From the NCBI RefSeq assembly GCF_004348895.1, contig NZ_RRZK01000030.1:237144-301143 (forward strand): a stretch of 64,000 nt of DNA, read 5' to 3'. This DNA is from Pseudomonas vancouverensis. Lineage in GTDB: Bacteria > Pseudomonadota > Gammaproteobacteria > Pseudomonadales > Pseudomonadaceae. Numbering within the stretch: position 1 is the stretch's first letter; each line of letters begins with the position of its first letter. Position numbers and translations under genes: made by a program. Shown one piece after another: positions 61,102-64,000 of this stretch. The notes beneath the pieces were generated by a model, which did not search any database, was not told the DNA's origin, and worked only from the letters and a program-made list of their open reading frames with translations.

Positions 61102-61962
61102 ATGTCCATGAGCGAACGCCCCGAAGAGCCAAACCAGGCTCCTGACGCCGAAAGCCTGCTGCCCATCGATGAGCATGTCGAAGAAGGGCATGACGCTGAA
61201 GGTCGTAAAGTCCGGCATCGTGGTATCTATCTTCTGCCGAATCTGTTCACCACTGCGAACCTGTTCGCAGGGTTCTATTCGATCATCAACTCGATGAGTG
61301 CGCAGGCCGCCCTGAGCGCCGGCGACTCGGCCAATGCGAGCAAGTACTTTGCATTTGCCGCCATCGCGATCTTTGTCGCCATGGTGCTCGACGGTCTTGA
61401 TGGTCGTGTTGCCCGCATGACCAATACACAGAGTGCCTTTGGTGCCGAGTACGACTCGCTATCGGACATGGTTGCCTTTGGTGTCGCACCGGCGTTGCTG
61501 GCCTTTGGCTGGGCGTTGGGCGATATGGGCAAGGTCGGCTGGATGGTCGCCTTCATCTATGTCGCCGGTGCGGCGTTGCGTCTTGCACGTTTCAATACCC
61601 AGGTCGGCACTGCAGACAAGCGTTACTTCATCGGCCTGGCCAGCCCGGCTGCTGCTGGTGTGGTGGCGGGTATTGTCTGGGCGTTCAGCGATTACGGTAT
61701 CCAGGGTTCGAAAATGTCTTTCCTGGTGGCGCTGATGGTTGCCGCTGCCGGTATGCTGATGGTCAGCAACATCAAGTACAACAGCTTCAAGGAGCTGGAC
61801 CTGAAAGGACGCGTGCCGTTCGTGGCGATTCTCGCGGTCGTATTGGTGTTTGCGGTGGTGTTCAGCGATCCGCCGCGCATCCTGCTGCTGGTGTTCCTCG
61901 GCTACGCGGCATCCGGTCCGGTTCAATACCTGTTACGCCTTCGTCGTAACAAGAGCGCGTAA
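61102..61962 (+). CDS. pssA: CDP-diacylglycerol-serine O-phosphatidyltransferase
   Basis: A 286-residue type II-like (membrane) phosphatidylserine synthase. The CDP-alcohol motif DGLDGRVARMTNTQSAFGAEYDSLSD, with all catalytic Asp, begins at about residue 97. Eight hydrophobic helices follow an acidic N-terminal tail (EEPNQAPDAESLLPIDEHVEEGHD). It makes phosphatidylserine, the precursor of phosphatidylethanolamine. The gene stands after ilvC, as usual in Pseudomonas, with its own start region after the operon terminator. Confidence 0.93.
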   Translation: MSMSERPEEPNQAPDAESLLPIDEHVEEGHDAEGRKVRHRGIYLLPNLFTTANLFAGFYSIINSMSAQAALSAGDSANASKYFAFAAIAIFVAMVLDGLDGRVARMTNTQSAFGAEYDSLSDMVAFGVAPALLAFGWALGDMGKVGWMVAFIYVAGAALRLARFNTQVGTADKRYFIGLASPAAAGVVAGIVWAFSDYGIQGSKMSFLVALMVAAAGMLMVSNIKYNSFKELDLKGRVPFVAILAVVLVFAVVFSDPPRILLLVFLGYAASGPVQYLLRLRRNKSA

Positions 61963-62019
61963 TTTCCCTCATACTCCGCAGTCTATGGTGCATCTGTCCT
62001 CCATTGCTGCGGAGTAACC

Positions 62020-63033
62020 ATGCTGATCAAGATTGTCAAAACGTCCGACTGTCATGAGCCGGACGTCACGCCTGAATCCCTCTATCTCTCTCGTCGCAAT
62101 CTGCTGGGTGCTACCGTTGCCGGTCTGGCCGTGGGCGCTCTGCCTGGATGGGCGTCCGCCGAAGATGCTGGACGCTACCCGGATGTCGAGTCCGGAAAGC
62201 CGCCTGCATGGTTTATAGAAAAGCTACCGGCCACCCAGTGGGGCGCAATGACCGTCAAGGATGAAGCGATCACGCCATTCAAGGACGCCACCCACTACAA
62301 CAACTTCTATGAATTTGGGACTGACAAGGGCGACCCGGCAGCCAATGCCGGTGCGCTGAAAACCGAACCCTGGTCGGTGGTGGTGGACGGAGAGGTGGGT
62401 AAGCCGGGGCGTTATGCGCTGGAAGACTTCATGAAGCCTTATCAGCTGGAAGAGCGCATCTATCGACTGCGTTGCGTAGAGGCCTGGTCGATGGTGATTC
62501 CCTGGATCGGTTTTCCCATCTCGGCATTGCTCAAGCAGGTCGAGCCGACTTCCAAGGCAAAATTCATTCGCTTCGAAACGCTGCAGGACCCGCAAAGCAT
62601 GCCAGGCCAGCGCTCGGGTTTCGCCTTGATCGACTGGCCTTATATAGAGGGGCTGCGTCTGGATGAGGCGATGAATCCGCTGGCGATTCTGGCGGTCGGC
62701 ATGTATGGGCGCGAATTGCCAAATCAGAACGGTGCGCCACTGCGTTTGGTGGTGCCCTGGAAATACGGTTTCAAGAGCATCAAATCCATTGTGCGGATCA
62801 GTCTGGTCAGCGAGCAGCCGAAAACCACCTGGCAAAGCATTGCGGCAGATGAGTACGGTTTTTATGCGAACGTAAACCCAACGGTCGACCACCCGCGCTG
62901 GACTCAGGCCCGTGAGCGGCGACTGCCTAATAGCCTGTTCAAGCCGAATGTGCGCGATACGCAAATGTTCAATGGCTATTCGGAGGAGGTGGCTTCTCTA
63001 TACACAGGGCTCGATCTGCGGAAGAACTATTGA
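62020..63033 (+). CDS. msrP: Periplasmic methionine sulfoxide reductase, catalytic subunit MsrP
   Basis: A 337-residue molybdoenzyme. The Tat signal has Arg25-Arg26 (SRRNLLGATVAGLAVGA) and is cut after WASA (about 47). The molybdopterin-binding Cys152 is in YRLRCVEAWSM; the fold continues with KFIRFETLQDP and ALIDWPYIEGLRLDEAMNPL. MsrP repairs oxidised Met in envelope proteins, taking electrons from MsrQ. Its stop overlaps the msrQ start. Confidence 0.95.
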   Translation: MLIKIVKTSDCHEPDVTPESLYLSRRNLLGATVAGLAVGALPGWASAEDAGRYPDVESGKPPAWFIEKLPATQWGAMTVKDEAITPFKDATHYNNFYEFGTDKGDPAANAGALKTEPWSVVVDGEVGKPGRYALEDFMKPYQLEERIYRLRCVEAWSMVIPWIGFPISALLKQVEPTSKAKFIRFETLQDPQSMPGQRSGFALIDWPYIEGLRLDEAMNPLAILAVGMYGRELPNQNGAPLRLVVPWKYGFKSIKSIVRISLVSEQPKTTWQSIAADEYGFYANVNPTVDHPRWTQARERRLPNSLFKPNVRDTQMFNGYSEEVASLYTGLDLRKNY

Positions 63034-63656
63034 TGCGCTATCCGACTTGGCGTGCATCGGTTTTTCTTGCTGCGGCAATTTGGCCGTTGTGGTGGTTGTA
63101 TCAGGCGTTCGCCGATTTGCTCGGGCCGGATCCTGGCAAGGTGTTGGTTGATCGGCTGGGTCTTGGGGCGTTGGTGCTGCTGTTGATCACGCTGAGCATG
63201 ACGCCCCTTCAAAAAATCAGTGGGTGGGCGGGCTGGATAGTTGTACGGCGTCAGTTGGGACTCTGGTGCTTTGCTTATGTGTTCATGCACTTGTGCTGTT
63301 ACCTGGCCTTTATCCTCGGTTTCGATTGGTCGCAGTTAGGTGTCGAGCTGCGGAAGCGGCCTTACATCATTGTCGGTGCTTTGGGATTTGTAGGGCTGTT
63401 GTTATTGGCTGTGACGTCCAATCGTTACAGTCAACGACGTTTGGGCGTGCGCTGGAGGAAACTGCATCGGCTGGCCTATGTGATTTTGGGGCTCGGATTG
63501 CTCCATATGTTGTGGATCGTGCGTGCCGATCTTAAGGAGTGGGTGATTTATGCCTCCATAGGAGGGCTGCTTCTGTTGCTGCGTATTCCTTTTGTAAGTC
63601 GTCGAATCCCGAGAATGCTGGGTAAAAAGCAGGTGCTGCAAGAAAAACGAAATTAA
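63033..63656 (+). CDS. msrQ: Heme-binding membrane subunit MsrQ
   Basis: A 207-residue membrane protein with six helices of the ferric-reductase-like type. His residues on facing helices, in FMHLCCYLAF, WRKLHRLAYV and GLLHMLWIV, are the heme ligands. It carries electrons from the quinone pool or a flavin reductase to MsrP. The ATG at 63033 shares a base with the msrP stop (TGATG). The rRNA promoter region starts right after the stop. Confidence 0.93.
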   Translation: MRYPTWRASVFLAAAIWPLWWLYQAFADLLGPDPGKVLVDRLGLGALVLLLITLSMTPLQKISGWAGWIVVRRQLGLWCFAYVFMHLCCYLAFILGFDWSQLGVELRKRPYIIVGALGFVGLLLLAVTSNRYSQRRLGVRWRKLHRLAYVILGLGLLHMLWIVRADLKEWVIYASIGGLLLLLRIPFVSRRIPRMLGKKQVLQEKRN

Positions 63657-63659
63657 GTG

Positions 63660-63687
63660 TTGACGGCAGATTTCAGATGTCTATAAT
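63660..63687 (+). promoter_or_regulatory. rRNA operon promoter, first of three
   Basis: TTGACG (63660-63665), 16 bp, TATAAT (63682-63687). Confidence 0.72.
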
Positions 63688-63862
63688 TCGCCCCACTTCC
63701 GGCGCAGTCGAAACGGAAAACTCCTTGGTAAACAAAGAGTTACGCAGTTTTCGGCAGTAGGTTGCTTCAGTTCATCGAAGCCTGGAAGGAGTTGAAAGAG
63801 TGGTGTTGTAAGGCTCTTTTAACGGTTCGGTCTTCTCGATCGAAAGCGGAGAAAAAGAGGTG

Positions 63863-63890
63863 TTGACAGCAGCGTGTAACGCTGTAGAAT
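63863..63890 (+). promoter_or_regulatory. rRNA operon promoter, second of three
   Basis: TTGACA (63863-63868), 16 bp, TAGAAT (63885-63890), then the GC-rich discriminator TCGCCTCCCG. Stretch 63657-64000 has no gene and is the upstream control region of an rrn operon. Confidence 0.82.
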
Positions 63891-63972
63891 TCGCCTCCCG
63901 CTAACGAGAGATCGGAAGCGCAAGTGGTTGAAGTTGTTAAGGAAATCCTTGAAAACTTCTGAAAATAATCAC

Positions 63973-64000
63973 TTGACAGCAAATGAGGCTGCTGTAGAAT
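63973..64000 (+). promoter_or_regulatory. rRNA operon promoter, third of three (ends at window edge)
   Basis: TTGACA (63973-63978), 16 bp, TAGAAT (63995-64000). Same 16-bp spacer and -10 as the second promoter. The 16S gene would lie beyond the window, as it does after msrPQ in P. aeruginosa. Confidence 0.8.

Overview
The window is a stretch of a Pseudomonas chromosome, most like the P. fluorescens / P. putida side of the genus. This rests on gene content and order: ispH, minor pilins, thiO, bamD, rluD, pgeF, clpB, tRNA cluster and ndh; dksA, gluQ, cbrXAB, crcZ, pcnB, folK, panBCD, pgi and acsA; mrcB, ilvIHC, pssA and msrPQ leading to an rRNA operon. REP palindromes of the GGGAGCGAGCNNGCTCGCTCCC kind, PrrF and CrcZ small RNAs, and high GC content with GC-rich third positions agree. 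Almost everything is core genome. I found no prophage, transposase, CRISPR array or toxin-antitoxin pair.

Layout. 1-6254: a type IV pilus minor-pilin operon (fimU, pilV, pilW, pilX, a small secreted protein, pilE), then thiO, pilR and a ruined pilS. 6285-12247: outer-membrane assembly (bamD), rRNA modification (rluD), cell-wall editing (pgeF) and clpB behind a sigma32 promoter. 12381-12951: tRNAs Asn-Pro-Lys-Pro with a perfect 83-bp duplication. 13086-15822: ndh and three small conserved genes. 16076-22300: an aromatic-acid uptake block (MFS transporter, BenE, OprD-type porin, a chemoreceptor without a sensor domain, a LysR regulator) that looks inserted into a core neighbourhood. 22366-26999: yacG, coaE, pilD, pilC and divergent pilA. 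27080-36767: a BON protein behind a sigma54 promoter, a DUF748 protein, an rRNA methyltransferase-like gene, an MpaB-like protein, acsA and pgi. 36996-48238, all on the minus strand: dksA, gluQ, cbrX, cbrA, cbrB, crcZ, pcnB, folK, panB, panC, panD. 48571-53664: aminotransferase, sfsA, a Rieske protein, PrrF, small genes and a two-domain kinase. 53781-63656: mrcB with its lipoprotein partner, ilvI-ilvH-ilvC, pssA, msrP-msrQ. The last 340 bases are three tandem rRNA-type promoters, and the window stops at a -10 box before the expected 16S gene.

The most striking feature is the state of the type IV pilus system. The sensor kinase gene pilS survives only as a fragment of about 215 bp with two deletions and a frameshift. 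The response regulator PilR next to it has Asn instead of the phospho-acceptor Asp, Gln instead of the conserved receiver Lys, and GSFSGA in place of GAFTGA. The PilY1 adhesin gene is absent; a 135-residue secreted protein with EF-hand-like loops sits in its place. The assembly ATPase gene pilB is missing between pilA and pilC. Yet pilA keeps a sigma54 promoter and the prepilins keep intact processing sites. This could be a two-component pathway in decay, or a regulator re-tuned to work without phosphorylation.

Second is carbon-use control. CbrA/CbrB should drive crcZ from a sigma54 promoter with a textbook CbrB site upstream, and CrcZ carries A-rich Hfq/Crc-binding motifs. The same motif lies just upstream of the start codon of the porin gene in the aromatic uptake block, so both ends of one circuit lie within this window.
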